Origin: Hirudinaria manillensis
Taxonomy: Eukaryota; Annelida; Clitellata; Hirudinida; Hirudinidae
Length of the DNA stretch: 64,000 nt
Direction of reading: 5' to 3'
Assembly (NCBI GenBank): GCA_034509925.1
Contig: CM067530.1
Coordinates: 5,348,501 to 5,412,500, forward strand
The notes under the pieces were generated by a model, which ran no database searches, had not been told where the DNA came from, and saw only the letters and a list, made by a program, of their open reading frames with translations. A program made the translations under genes and the position numbers. Of this stretch, positions 22,895 to 34,188 are shown in pieces (the stretch's first letter is position 1; every line of letters starts with the position of its first letter).

Positions 22895-25057
22895 ATGTAC
22901 AAGATGGCCCACACAACATTTGAACGAATCGTAAAATCTACTTATCCTTTGAAAGAATTTAAAAAGAATTTCGGTAATATATCATTGAGAGAGTTTCTTG
23001 AACTTGAATATGGAAATGCACTGGAAGAAGGATTACAGATGAATTGTGAAAAGTTTTATCATTACTTAGAGATTGTTGATATAATCCTCCCTCCCGTACC
23101 CAAATTCATGGATAAGCAATTTTATGAACCTGTTTTTAGAGACAGTTCATCACATGCCGATGACATTGAATTTTTGACATCCATGGTTATATTGGCACTG
23201 TTGCGGAGTTGGAACTTCCTTTTCAATCCTACTAATCTTGACTGCAGAATCTGTCTCAAACTCGTTTACCATGCCAGTAAACTAACCATTAATAGTTCAC
23301 TTGTAACATATGGTTTAAGTGAATTCGTGTTGAATAATTTAGGATGTTATTGCCACGATTCAACGCACGCGGTCTTAGCATTACTTGCCATTTTATTCGA
23401 GAAAATGCCAAAAGTCTGGTTTCAAAATTTCTTAGACCTAAGAATGTTATTTCAAATCAAATTCTTGATTAAGGTAACTGACGGGACTAATTGTCCTCAT
23501 GTAAATCACATACGAGACATTTTTTGTCCTAACTTTGAAGAGATGGTTGAATTGGATTTTCCAACATTTAGAGCGATGCAGGACATCGTGTTCAATGAAC
23601 AAAGCCTTATCGCGGATTTAAAATGTCTATCGCAAATAATGGATCCTGATGAAGATAAAATTGAAGGAGGACAATTCCTCGCCAGTGATCTTCTGTTTAA
23701 ATTTCGATCCCTTTTATGCAACCCTTCTGAAATAGGTGATCAAACATTCGTCATTAAGTCATTCCTCACTATCTTTCTAAGATATGAGGCTGGCACTGAA
23801 AGAAGGTTTCCATATGCAGCATTATTCGGACGATTTGTTCATCTGGTTCAAAGCACTTTAAATCATTTTATTGAGATTTGCTATTGTTTGAGATTTTCAA
23901 AACTTATTAAAATGCAATGTGATCATTTGAGATATATTGAAAACCTTGAAAATTACGCTATTTTAACGGCGAATGTGCTGGAATCCCTTTATGTACTGAA
24001 CAGTACCTGGCATCAATGGTTTGACATTTTAGAAGGGTCGAAGCTAATCGAAGATAATCAGTTTGTCTGCGAAAAGATAGTTTGGCTATGTGGCCGAAGT
24101 ATGGAAGAATTTATCGAAGATGAAGGTCGTCTCGGCTTAATACGAACATGTCCTGCAAGCATTTCGGAGAATGCGAGACGCATAATATTTATAAACGCTC
24201 AACCGAAACAACAAGGAAAGCTATATTTTAAAGTATCAAGAAGCAACATAATCAACGATGTTTTTGACATATTCCGCCGAAATGACAATATGTTGCCCAA
24301 TTGGTGTTTCAGTTTCGAAAATGAAGTTACTAACGAGGCAGATTTTTACCCCTTTTTGGCGAGAGAGCTGCAAAGACACTACACCGGTCTCTGGCAGGGG
24401 GAAACCGGTAAAATTCTATTTACTGATTCACTAAAAGGCAGCAAAGAAACTGAGGAATTTGAATTGTTAGGAAAAATTATGGCAAAGGCAATCATAGATG
24501 AACAATTTCTCGCCATTGATATAAATATTGAGTTCTTCCAAAGGTTGATGTCAGCCAAATCAACTAAGAAATCCCACTTGAACAAAAATTATATTGATTT
24601 ACTCGGGACGTCCCCGAAGCTTATTGAAAAACTTCCGCTGAAAAAGAAAGTAGATGCCATTCAGGCAGAAGTCGGTCTTTCTCAACAACAAAAGCAAGAA
24701 ATGCTCAGCAATTTGACTTTTGATGATGAAAAATCTTTAGATGATTTGCATCTAAGCTTTGTAGTTCCTGGCGCAGATAAAAAACTGCACGAAAATGGAT
24801 CTGATATTCTACTGTCTCCCCATAACATGGATTTGCATTTTGATATGTTATTTGCTCTTACAGTTCAGAGTGATTCGATTAGTCCGTATGAATCAATAAG
24901 AACTGGATTTGATAAAGTTTTGAGTCCTGGAACTATAGACATGCTTCTCCCAGAAGATTTAAAAAAGTTATGTTATGCTGGATTCAAACCTACTACCGAA
25001 GAAGATATGAGCGGGTTTTTTGGTTTCAACAATGCTAACATATGTGGCAGAATGTAG
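22895..25057 (+). CDS. Intronless HECT-like protein 2, C-lobe missing
   Basis: A 720-codon paralogue of HECT-1 with the same early stop, so the missing C-lobe predates the duplication. Residues 1-438 are identical in both. From residue 439 on there are ten amino-acid changes (K to Q, V to I, S to C, V to I, R to K, I to L, I to V, Q to H, T to S, S to G) and I count only two silent changes. The region spans the HECT N-lobe-like part. The better start context is the internal ATG at 22904. It is divergent from TCTP-D. Absence of frame damage in two copies argues for a retained function, which is unknown; a catalytic ligase role is unlikely without the C-lobe cysteine. Confidence 0.8.
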   Translation: MYKMAHTTFERIVKSTYPLKEFKKNFGNISLREFLELEYGNALEEGLQMNCEKFYHYLEIVDIILPPVPKFMDKQFYEPVFRDSSSHADDIEFLTSMVILALLRSWNFLFNPTNLDCRICLKLVYHASKLTINSSLVTYGLSEFVLNNLGCYCHDSTHAVLALLAILFEKMPKVWFQNFLDLRMLFQIKFLIKVTDGTNCPHVNHIRDIFCPNFEEMVELDFPTFRAMQDIVFNEQSLIADLKCLSQIMDPDEDKIEGGQFLASDLLFKFRSLLCNPSEIGDQTFVIKSFLTIFLRYEAGTERRFPYAALFGRFVHLVQSTLNHFIEICYCLRFSKLIKMQCDHLRYIENLENYAILTANVLESLYVLNSTWHQWFDILEGSKLIEDNQFVCEKIVWLCGRSMEEFIEDEGRLGLIRTCPASISENARRIIFINAQPKQQGKLYFKVSRSNIINDVFDIFRRNDNMLPNWCFSFENEVTNEADFYPFLARELQRHYTGLWQGETGKILFTDSLKGSKETEEFELLGKIMAKAIIDEQFLAIDINIEFFQRLMSAKSTKKSHLNKNYIDLLGTSPKLIEKLPLKKKVDAIQAEVGLSQQQKQEMLSNLTFDDEKSLDDLHLSFVVPGADKKLHENGSDILLSPHNMDLHFDMLFALTVQSDSISPYESIRTGFDKVLSPGTIDMLLPEDLKKLCYAGFKPTTEEDMSGFFGFNNANICGRM

Positions 25058-25616
25058 CGTTGATTATCAAGCTGGTTTATCTCACCGACATCAAATAAAT
25101 TAACTCCCAACCCAAATATGAGGCTAGTTGCGATGGCGGCAAATTCAATAATTATACCTTACATATAATTACAATAATTACTTTTAATTATATCTTTTCC
25201 GGCATAAATCGCATTTTAATTGTAAGACAATCTTTGGCCATCAACAGGCCTATTGAAATCTTAAGTGACTTATCTGTGATAAGTTTTGTTCGCAACACAT
25301 TCACCTCTCCAATGAAAATGGCTTGCGGCAGAGCCCATTATCATTACTTCTGAAGCTTATACACAGCCTCATCACATCGATGGACATTGGCTCAACTTAC
25401 TCTGAACACTTTTTAATGCTCCTTTTAGCCTCTACCGGTATAGTTTCGAATTCCTTAGCATACAAAATAAGGCCTCTAATGGACACACACCATGTTGTCT
25501 CAAATCATTGGCTGAATGCAGTGAAAACCGTCCAATTCGAAACAATTGCTGTCGTAATCACCAATACTTAAAAATTAATTGGGCCCAGAGGTGCTTGATA
25601 ATGCTGATGAATTTCG

Positions 25617-25973
25617 TCAATTAATGATTTCAGATTCTATATTTCTCCTTCTGTTGGTATTTGCAAACTTCTGGTGAGCAAGACATTTTAATTTGAGATT
25701 ATGATAGTGCCATATTTTATGTTGTTGAATGACTTTTGTGAATACTTCAAATTCCTTTGCCCTGGAATGTACCTATTTAATGACCTGCAAATAATAGTTG
25801 ATTCCCGCCAATTTTGTAGCATTGAAGCCATAACTCTTAGGAGAGTTTCCATATGCAAGTTTGAAAAGAAATGTAATGGTTTCCTGGCAAGGGTCCTCAT
25901 TGTCTTCATCTTCAATCATGCAGGCTTTAATTGGAATTTGGCTTTTAAGGTCAACTCCATAAACTTCCACATT
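25617..25973 (-). pseudogene. MSH6 3'-end pseudogene, copy 2
   Basis: Duplicate of 14441-14797 with the same in-frame TAG after LQVIK and very few differences (for example INNYLQ against INYYLQ). It retains ACMIEDEDNEDPCQETITFL and PKSYGFNATKLAG, the diagnostic MSH6 C-terminal blocks. Confidence 0.8.
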
Positions 25974-26276
25974 CGTACAACTAACTAACTACAACTACTA
26001 ACACTTCTGTTCATTTTGCGATCAATTACCAACAATAGCTAAGACTTCTTTTGTATGATGTGATAAATTTTATGAGCTAAGGTAATAAATTCCGTAGAAA
26101 TCCTTAAATGACTGTTTTTCCAACATTTATTTATTTACGAATTAGTATAACAATTAATTCTACAAGTCATGAAACATTTAAACAAGGAGACAAATAATTG
26201 CAACATCCATAAATACCTTTAAGAACAAATTCTTGAGGACTAACCATGCGACCGAAGAAATGTAAAAAAAAAGAAA

Positions 26277-26775
26277 ATATGAAGAAAATAGAAAATGTTG
26301 AAGCTTTTAACTGTACAATGATTATAAACTATAATTATAATTAGTGATGTAATAAGGGTTTTTTTGACAACGAAAATGAGCGATTGTGTCTTGTAATTGT
26401 TGCTAAACTTTCACGTCTAATTTATTATGTTTGACATTTATTTACTGGCAAATTATGAATAACTATTGGCAAATACCAATATCAACTAATTATGTACAAT
26501 TTTAATTTTAAAACAATTAAAATTGGTAAAACACAGCCTTCCTGCATGACACTACTCTCCGCAGACCTCTGTCTGTAAACACTGCCACAAGACACTTTTT
26601 AATAATTGTGTAATGAAAATCATATTTTTATATTTCCTGAACCTGTGCCTATTAACTGGTAAAATATTTTTAGTAATAAAAGTTTGGTTGACGCTCAATA
26701 ACAACAAATGTGTACATTTGAACCTCCCCTGGCTGAAAAGTAGAAGTTTATTTATCTTGGACATCCGAGGGTTAA
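26277..26775 (-). mobile_element. piggyBac-like MITE, inverted partial copy in unit 2
   Basis: Same remnant as 15100-15598, carried by the segmental duplication. Its terminal repeat GGACATCCGAGGG is followed by TTAA at the right edge. Confidence 0.8.
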
Positions 26776-27085
26776 AAAGTACCGACGATATTGATTTCTA
26801 TACTGGATAAAAGGATCGGTGATACTATTAGTACCGATGCTTCGATATTAACAACCCTGCATAAGACATGCGTTCAACATTTGTGTTCACTTAATAACCG
26901 TCACGAACGCATAAAATCCGTTAAATGTAATTTAAAAAATGTAGTAGAAGATGTTTGAATGCATGATAAAGGAACAGCACTAATTATTTTTGTAAATTTG
27001 GACCTCGGACACCACAAACGAAATTTGATGGGTGGATGGTGGATGGGTGGGTGGATGGAGTTGGTGGTGAATGAATCGGTGAGGG

Positions 27086-27175
27086 ATGATGTCGTCAATG
27101 ATTATGACGATGGCGATGACAATGACGATGACGGTGATGATGATGATGATGGTGATGGTGATAGTAGTGATGAGG
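27086..27175 (+). repeat. GAT/GAC microsatellite, copy 2
   Basis: Counterpart of 15909-16012 but four triplets shorter, showing repeat-number change since duplication. Confidence 0.7.
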
Positions 27176-27260
27176 CCAAATTGGAAACGTCTGAGGAAAA
27201 TTACCATTAAACTAAAGCTACAGCCTCGTTAAACAAATTGCTTTTTTTAGAAACAAAATG

Positions 27261-27691
27261 ACGTCTCATTGTAACTGTGGAAACCAAATGGGTGGGTGAA
27301 TGAAGGAGTGAATGAGTGGACGAATGAATGAATGGATGGATGGATGAATGGATGAAGGGATTAAAATTTGATGAAATCTAAGAAAACATATTTCCTGCTC
27401 TTTGCACACCTACTCAATCGGATCAGACCATCTTGCCGAAAAAGAACAAAGGTTATGACAAGAATGTCAGAAACTGCAGAAGCGAACTCGTTGTGGATCT
27501 GGCACATGAGGAGAGAGAAGAGGTCTTTGGAGGCCACGGCAGTAAGACCGCAGAAAGACGGTGTCGATATACCACCAATTCATCGGCCAACTACGGACTC
27601 GTAAGTAGCACCGAAATCGACTGAAGTCGAAAGCAAAGCCCGTTGCTGAGTCTCCATGTTTTCGGTTCGACGGCCGCTTAATAGAAAATTT
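27261..27691. other. Segment present in unit 2, absent from unit 1
   Basis: About 430 bp lie between TTTTTTTAGAAACAAAA and GAACGCCCTTGTCCC, which are adjacent in unit 1. It includes a GAATG/GGATG-type run and a reading with LAHEEREEVFGGHGS. The third unit (36260-36470) has a diverged version (LAHEEIEKVFGGHSG), so the segment is ancestral and was lost from unit 1. Confidence 0.75.
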
Positions 27692-27762
27692 AGAACGCCC
27701 TTGTCCCTATAATGAGACAAAGTGAAGAAGCCACCGAGAGCTTAAATAATCAGGCGAGTACG

Positions 27763-28040
27763 TCATAAGACGGTCGAGGAGAGCCTCGGATTTGCAGATT
27801 TCGGGATTCGAACCAGTTCGGAAAGCGGCGTAAGGAAACCAATGACAGCTGGGTGAGTTGCTCCAGCCCTGACAGTATTGGACGGCATAACAAGTCCTCC
27901 CATAGCTTTCATAATCCAGTAAACTAAACCACCGGATGTAGTCAGAAAACGTGGGGTTTCAGGGCCGAAACGTTTCAAGACGAGGGAAATCCTCTGAGGA
28001 TTCTTGTTGAAGAGCTCCGAGGCCGAGTATTCTTTAACTA
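27763..28040 (-). CDS. Unidentified small ORF
   Basis: The minus-strand frame is open across about 90 codons and includes EYSASELFNKNPQRISLVLK, GPETPRFLTTSGGLVYWIM, KAMGGLVMPSNTVRAGATHP and LVRIPKSANPRLSSTVL. Composition is protein-like and unlike the AT-rich background, with one hydrophobic stretch. There is no recognised family, no clear start and no splice context. It may be an exon or fossil of a captured gene. The copy in unit 1 is disrupted. Confidence 0.35.
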
Positions 28041-28664
28041 ATTAACTCCTAAGCTAAATTGGATCTGAACTCTTCGGTTGGCCTTTGCCCAATTATTTCA
28101 TCCAAACTATATGACTGGTAATCACTGTTTATTAATACTGTTAAAACCAATGGAAGAATTGAAATAAAATGAGAATTGGCTTTCTGGAATTTTCATACGA
28201 TATCACATTGCACAAATAGTAATGAGAAATTTAGATGGAATTGTTTAAATTAATTATACAACGAATTTGTCGGAAACGACATAAAAACAATTTTAGAGCC
28301 CTTAAGTCAAACGAATATGTAAGATAGGTCTTTTGTTTGTTGAGATATTAATTAGTTTAATAAGGCAGTAGGAAAGTTCATAACATTCGACTTAATATTT
28401 GCTATTCCAATAATATTCCCTTAGCCTTGTAATCCAATAGTTTTTAAAAATTCTATTTTCTATTCTATTTGACTAATTTGACTTAGATAATTTAAGGGGA
28501 TTTCAACAATATACAGGAATTTTCATTTGTCTAACTTATAGTCATAATTCAATTTTATTTTGTGAACAAAATTCTTTTGTAGCTGTGATAAATTCAAATA
28601 TGACGTTTATCTGCAGTGAATATAGGAAGCTTTATTATTGAAACAAATGGAACATGACGAATGT

Positions 28665-29435
28665 TCAGACTTTCTCCTCGAGGAGACCGTGCTTAAAGAA
28701 GTACATGTATGGCTTGTCATCTTCCCACTTCATCAATGCCAACATTCCTTCGGGTTTCATCGATTGGCCACAGAAGAACTGATATTCCTTGTAATCTCCC
28801 AAAACTTCTTTGACGAAGTTCTGAGCATTTGACTGGAACAAAGCAACATCCTCAGGCTTCTCCTTCTCCAGCCTCTCCTTAACTTGCTTCATGTAAGTCT
28901 TGATGTGTGTCATGTAATCCTTCTTTCCCAAAGTATATTCAACAAGCCTTCCATTAAGGACAATGTCAACACCCTGTTTGCTCGCTGAATCTGTACCTTC
29001 ATATGAAAATTCTTCCGATTTGTTACCTCCAATCGCTGAATCATCTATGTCGTATGTGTCTATTCTCATCTGTTAGAATAAAATATGGGTTAAATAAATT
29101 CAGATAAAAAATAATATAAAACTATCCGCGATAAAATGACATTTGAAGCATGTCTTAGAGCTTATTCCGTTTTTTTATAACAATGGTTCTGAACATAATC
29201 ACGAGCTTATTCGGTTTCGAAAATGCTGATGGACAGCCATAATCCGTATAATACTTAAAAACACCAACCGTTCCCTTGACTTTGTAGACGATACCGTGAA
29301 CAAGTTCGATACGGATGGTATCGGAGAAGAGCTCATCGCCTGTAACAAACATTTCCATCGTGATTAATCAATTCAAAGCAAAAACAAGGACAAAAATAAA
29401 AACAAACCGCTAAAAGCATCCTTATAAATAATCAT
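28665..29435 (-). CDS. TPT1: TCTP copy E
   Basis: Exons 29435-29408, 29339-29269 and 29069-28665. Exon 3 protein is identical to copies B and D, although its position in the unit corresponds to copy C; this suggests gene conversion among copies. It carries the NKSEE and CGQS changes. The 5' side continues into about 0.5 kb of HECT-type upstream DNA that is then interrupted by the LINE, so it has no HECT partner. Confidence 0.92.
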
Positions 29436-30217
29436 GATTGATAAATCAAATTAAGTCGACAAAAAAGATTCTACTGATTCGTATAATGAAATCTGATGGC
29501 GAATCAGTTTGACTAGAAGCATATATAAAGATACTTTATTAATAATCACAATTTCAAAAATTATATTGAGGGAACTAAATTTTTAATAATTTATTATAAA
29601 ATGTCCTTCAATCCTTGACATCCCATGGAACCATTTGAGTCTTATCTTCCTCATATAAAAACATCACTCACAAACATCAATTGAAAGCATTCACTTGGTT
29701 TGGGCAGCCAATAACTCATGGTTTGATGTTTTAGATGTTTTTGAGTATATCTTATGAAGTTGAATTCGAAACGATGTATCAAATATTAAGCAACTAGTCG
29801 GATTGTAAATAAAACTTGCTATACTATTAATTCTCTGAAAGTGTCTGTTTTTTACAGCTTAATTTACATCATCACTTTCTTCGAGAACAATGTTTAAGTC
29901 CAAGATGGCGCTGTTGAGATTTTAATTCATGTTTGGCTGATTTGACGTGGCTTGCCTCGTTTATTTATTGAGCAATAATAGTAATATCATCATCATCACC
30001 GTCTCGAGTGTTGGCGCAGGGGAGTGTTTGTATATAGGTTCTCGCGTCTTAGCTTGAATAACTCAGTTTATAATAATAAATTCGATAAACAAAATATACG
30101 GTTGGATTCGTATTCTTTTGCTGATTATTTTGGTGAGCTTATTTCCGAATTCTGTTGCTTGGTTCGATTTCGTACTTGGACCCAATACTGACTACGAAGC
30201 AATCCTATTCTCACAAC

Positions 30218-30949
30218 ATGTCTCGCAAAACTGTGAAAACCGAGGAACTTAGTGTGGACGGCGACGAGTTGGCTGAGAAAGTGAAAGCCAAATTAATACC
30301 CAGTATCGAAAAAATGATGAGAGAAATCATTAAACAGGAAGTTGCAAACCTGGTTTCCGAGGCTGTCAAAAATGAACTGAGGTCTGTGACGGAAGGATTC
30401 AACAAACTAGTTGAAGAAAACCGAAGTCTAAAAATCAGAGTTGATAGTCTTGAAATGCAATCCAGATCAAATAACCTCGTGATACATGGATTGCCCGAAG
30501 CGTCATATGCTGAGGCAGCTACGACCTCTGAGGACGCTGGAGGGGTTGTAATCAGGTCACCCAGACAGGATACAATCCGTGCTGTAATAGATTGTTGCAG
30601 GTCGGGGATGAAACTTGACGTCACCAGCAATGATATTGTCAACTGTTATAGAATACCTGGCAGTAAGGGTCCCCGTCCTATCGTTGTGACATTCTCAGGT
30701 AAAGGAGTCCGTGATAAGGTGTATGCAGCAAAAAAAGCACTTCGTGGAACACGCGGCAACTCTCAAGTCTTCGTCAATGAACATCTCACAAAGAGAAACT
30801 CAGAGATATTTGCAAAAGGAAGGAAACTGCTTAGGGAGAAAAAAATTGCAGCAGTCTGGACATGGAATGGTTCAGTATACCTCAGGAAGGCTGAAACTTC
30901 GAGGCCCGTTCGAGTACAGGACTTGGACGGGCTGGAGAAGCTGGTCTAA
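30218..30949 (+). CDS. LINE ORF1 (RNA-binding chaperone-like)
   Basis: Starts at MSRKTVKTEELSVDG (30218; an upstream in-frame ATG at 30155 is less likely). About 243 residues: a charged, coiled-coil-like N-terminal third, then RSNNLVIHGLPEAS and GPRPIVVTFSGKGVRDKVYA as in the RRM-like fold of LINE ORF1 proteins, then a C-terminal QVFVNEHLTKRNSEI. This class of protein binds element RNA and aids target-primed reverse transcription. Fifteen bases separate its stop... from the first ORF2 ATG at 30963, suggesting reinitiation or coupled translation. Confidence 0.85.
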   Translation: MSRKTVKTEELSVDGDELAEKVKAKLIPSIEKMMREIIKQEVANLVSEAVKNELRSVTEGFNKLVEENRSLKIRVDSLEMQSRSNNLVIHGLPEASYAEAATTSEDAGGVVIRSPRQDTIRAVIDCCRSGMKLDVTSNDIVNCYRIPGSKGPRPIVVTFSGKGVRDKVYAAKKALRGTRGNSQVFVNEHLTKRNSEIFAKGRKLLREKKIAAVWTWNGSVYLRKAETSRPVRVQDLDGLEKLV

Positions 30950-30962
30950 GACAAGAAATTTT

Positions 30963-33900
30963 ATGTTTTCCCCCATGAAGATGGCTTCTGTTTCGGATTT
31001 TGATTTTGATTATAATAAAGAAGACTCAGCTTTTCAATTAGAGGATATTGACCCAGATTATAATTTTATAAATAAGGAATTCAAACATTCATATATAACA
31101 CCTGAAGATTTTGCTGGGCTGCCAAAAATTCCAAATGATATCTCTTTTCTCCATATAAATTGTAGAAGTTTACCAAACAAAATAAACGACATCAATATAC
31201 TGAATAATGGGATAAAAGCCAAAATAATTGCAGTGACTGAAACCTGGTTGAATGATAGTAATTGTGATTCCATTTGTATTCCTGGCTACTCGTTTATTGC
31301 AACAAGTCGATCTGAAAAGAGGGGTGGAGGAGTTGGACTTTTTATTCATCAGGATATTGTGTTTTCCTTAATAAAACGTCATTCTGCTGCTGCGACCTTT
31401 GAAAGCATGTTCGTGAATTTAAAGTTACTCAACACCACGGTTACACTTGGTGTCATATACCGACCTCCTAAAAGCAACTTACAACTTTTTAGTGAGGAGC
31501 TCAAAGTCATGCTTGACCAGATTAAAAAAAATGGAGATTGTGTGTTGTTGGGTGATTTCAATTTGGACGTAACAAGTGATTCCACCCCTGTACAGGAGTT
31601 TTTAACGACATTATCAAGTCATTGCCTACACCCCAAAATTGATCAACCAACAAGAATAACATCAAAGAGCGCGACCGTTATCGATAACATCTTCACGAAT
31701 GTATTCGACAGAAACAGTTTTTCAAAAATTATAGTAGACGACATTTCGGATCATCTTCCAATCTACTTCTCCTTCAGTGCTAGTGTTCTCAATTACCACA
31801 GACCAATTTCTTCACCTATTAGAGTGCATACGGTGGAAAGCATTGTTAGATTTACTGAAGAAATTGAGGGAATGGATTGGTCTGAAATTTTGCGTTATTG
31901 CAAGACTCTGGAGATTTCTAAAGCATACCAATCCTTTATTAATGTGTACTATGAAGTATACAACAAATGTTTTCATATTGTTCCTCATCGCACAAAATGT
32001 TATCGTTTCAAAAAACCCTGGATGACTCCGGGACTCCTAAAATCATGCAAAAAAAAAACAATCTCTATAAAAAGTTTTTGAAAGATCCCTCAACTGAAAA
32101 TAAATCAAAATTCATTGGATACAGGAATAGATTCAAAAGCGTCAAAGATGAAACCATCAAACGTTACTACTCAGAAAAATTCACTGAATACTCAAACAAC
32201 ATCAGAAAAACGTGGGACTTGTTAAAGCTGCTATTAGGTCGAGAAAGGTATCAACCCCCTCCATGTGCTTTTTACGATTGTGACGGTCAGCCACTAACCA
32301 CACCAAGCGAAATTGCTAAGTCGTTCAATGAATACTTTGCTTCAATTGGTACAAAACTTGCCCAAAAAATAACACCAGGCAGTACTTTTTACAAGCAGTA
32401 TCTCGGAAATCCTGTTTCTCAATCTATGTACCTAAACGACGTTACTCCTGAAGAAATTATTCAAATATCAAGAACTCTTAAGCAATCCCACAGCTCCGGA
32501 TATGATCAGATTGATCCAGCCCTTGCGAGACTGTCAATACCTGGGATTGCCCAGATCATCGCGGCACTTATCAACTGCTCGTTCCGCTCCGGTATCTTCC
32601 CCGATGACTTAAAAATTGCCAAAGTTATCCCACTGTATAAATCAGACTCCAAGGAAAACATCGCTAATTATCGGCCCATATCTATTCTTCCGTACTTCTC
32701 CAAATATTTTGAGAAAGCAATATATAATAGAACAATTTCTTTCCTTGAAAAACATTCCATTATAAAAAATAATCAATTCGGATTTCGACAAAACCATTCA
32801 ACATACATGCCAATCGCACTTCTCCAAACGAAAATCTCTCACAGATTGGACCAAGGTCAATCTACCATTGGAGTGTTTCTGGATCTTGCCAAGGCCTTTG
32901 ATACAGTCAATCATGACATTCTCCTGGAAAAACTTCATCATTATGGTATCCGAGGCAGATGTTTTTCTTGGTTTGAAAGTTATTTAAAAAACCGGAGTCA
33001 AATGGTCTCATTTGCAAATCAAACATCGTCGTTGGGTGCTGTTAACCTGGGTGTTCCACAGGGTTCAGTCTTGGGGCCACTATTGTTTCTGATTTACATC
33101 AATGACTTGTGTAACTCCTCGGATCGTCTTGAGTGCTTACTGTTCGCAGACGACACAACTGTTTTTCTGTCTGGAAATAATATTACTGAACTCTACTCTA
33201 CCATGAATACTGAACTTGAGAAGTTGGCAGAATGGTTTAGGGCAAACCTGCTGTCTCTCAACACTAAAAAAACAGTATACATGTTTTTTCATAAAGCAAG
33301 GAAAAAATTCGTCTTGGACGATCATACCATTTATATTAGTAATTCTTCTATATCTAGGGTTGAATCTTGTAGATTCCTTGGCGTCATTATAGACCAGCAT
33401 CTGTCATTCAAACAACATATTCAGTACATAGCAGCAAAGATCTCCAAAAATATTGGCTTAATTTATCGCATACGTCGTTATATAAATACAAAAACAGTAA
33501 TTACATTGTATTATTCATTTATCTATCCATATTTAAACTATTGTAATTTAATTTGGGCTTGTAACTACTCAACTTGCTTAAAACCTTTACTTAATCTTCA
33601 GAAAAAATTCTTACGTGTTGCCCTTTGTTTGCCATATAATTCTCATACCGATTATGCATTTACAAATTTAAACATACTTAAAATTCATCAAATTAATAAT
33701 TTCCATTTGGCCATTCTCATGTATAAAGTAGATCATCACATGCTGCCTCGTCTTTTCGATAGTTTGTTTTCAAAAATATCCTCCTTGCACAAATACTCTG
33801 TTCGAACGTCTAATAATTATAGACCGACTTTTGCTAAATCTGTCACTGGCTCTCGTTCTATTGTCTGTATGGGACCAAAAATTTACTCTGCTGTTCCTAT

Positions 33901-33982
33901 TAATATTACCAACATTTCTAATCTTTATGGTTATAAGAAAGCATTAAAACATTTCATCATTAACTCTATCGGATTAAACTAA
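30963..33982 (+). pseudogene. LINE ORF2 (endonuclease-reverse transcriptase), one frameshift
   Basis: The frame opens at 30963 (MFSPMKMASV). The endonuclease domain shows FLHINCRSLPNK, AVTETWLND, VIYRPPKSN, LLGDFNLDV and ISDHLPIYFSF. At the A10 run 32049-32058 the frame changes by one base. The reverse transcriptase then continues with YRPISILPYFSKYFE, FLDLAKAFDTVNH, GVPQGSVLGPLLFLIYIND and the catalytic LLFADDTTV. There is no RNase H and the ORF ends at a TAA (33980). The conserved motifs are intact, so the homopolymer shift is either a sequencing error or the only inactivating mutation. Confidence 0.92.
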
Positions 33983-34188
33983 CTATAATCTGTCGGATCA
34001 ACTATATACCATCATTCCTAATTTTTTTGTGCTTATTGTGTTTCATGGGTCAGTCTACTAGCGGAAGCGTGTGCTTCCTTAAGGCTGGCCCTTTGAGTTT
34101 TATGTTTTCTGCTGCTCTTTTCAGTTTTTTGTGTTAATGAAGGAATAAACTCAATAAACATCAAAAAAAAAAAAAAAAAAAAAAATAA

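Larger units (their letters stand above)
20412..29970. repeat. Segmental duplication, unit 2 with adjoining TCTP-E flank
   Basis: Second copy of unit 1, with TCTP-D(-), HECT-2(+), MSH6 pseudogene, MITE remnant, acidic microsatellite, 27261-27691 insert, unidentified ORF and TCTP-E(-). Beyond TCTP-E it continues into HECT-type upstream DNA until the LINE insertion at 29975. Differences from unit 1 are sparse over most of the length. Confidence 0.95.
29976..34188 (+). mobile_element. Nearly complete CR1/L2-like LINE
   Basis: A non-LTR retrotransposon of about 4.2 kb with a 5' leader, ORF1, ORF2 (AP endonuclease plus reverse transcriptase) and a 3' tail of 23 A residues (34163-34185) followed by TAAA. 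It interrupts the HECT-type upstream DNA: unit 1 has GGTGAGCAACATTATTGCTC uninterrupted, and here AGCAA occurs on both sides (29971-29975 and 34189-34193), compatible with a 5-bp target duplication. One frameshift in ORF2 is the only obvious lesion, so the insertion is recent. Confidence 0.9.
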
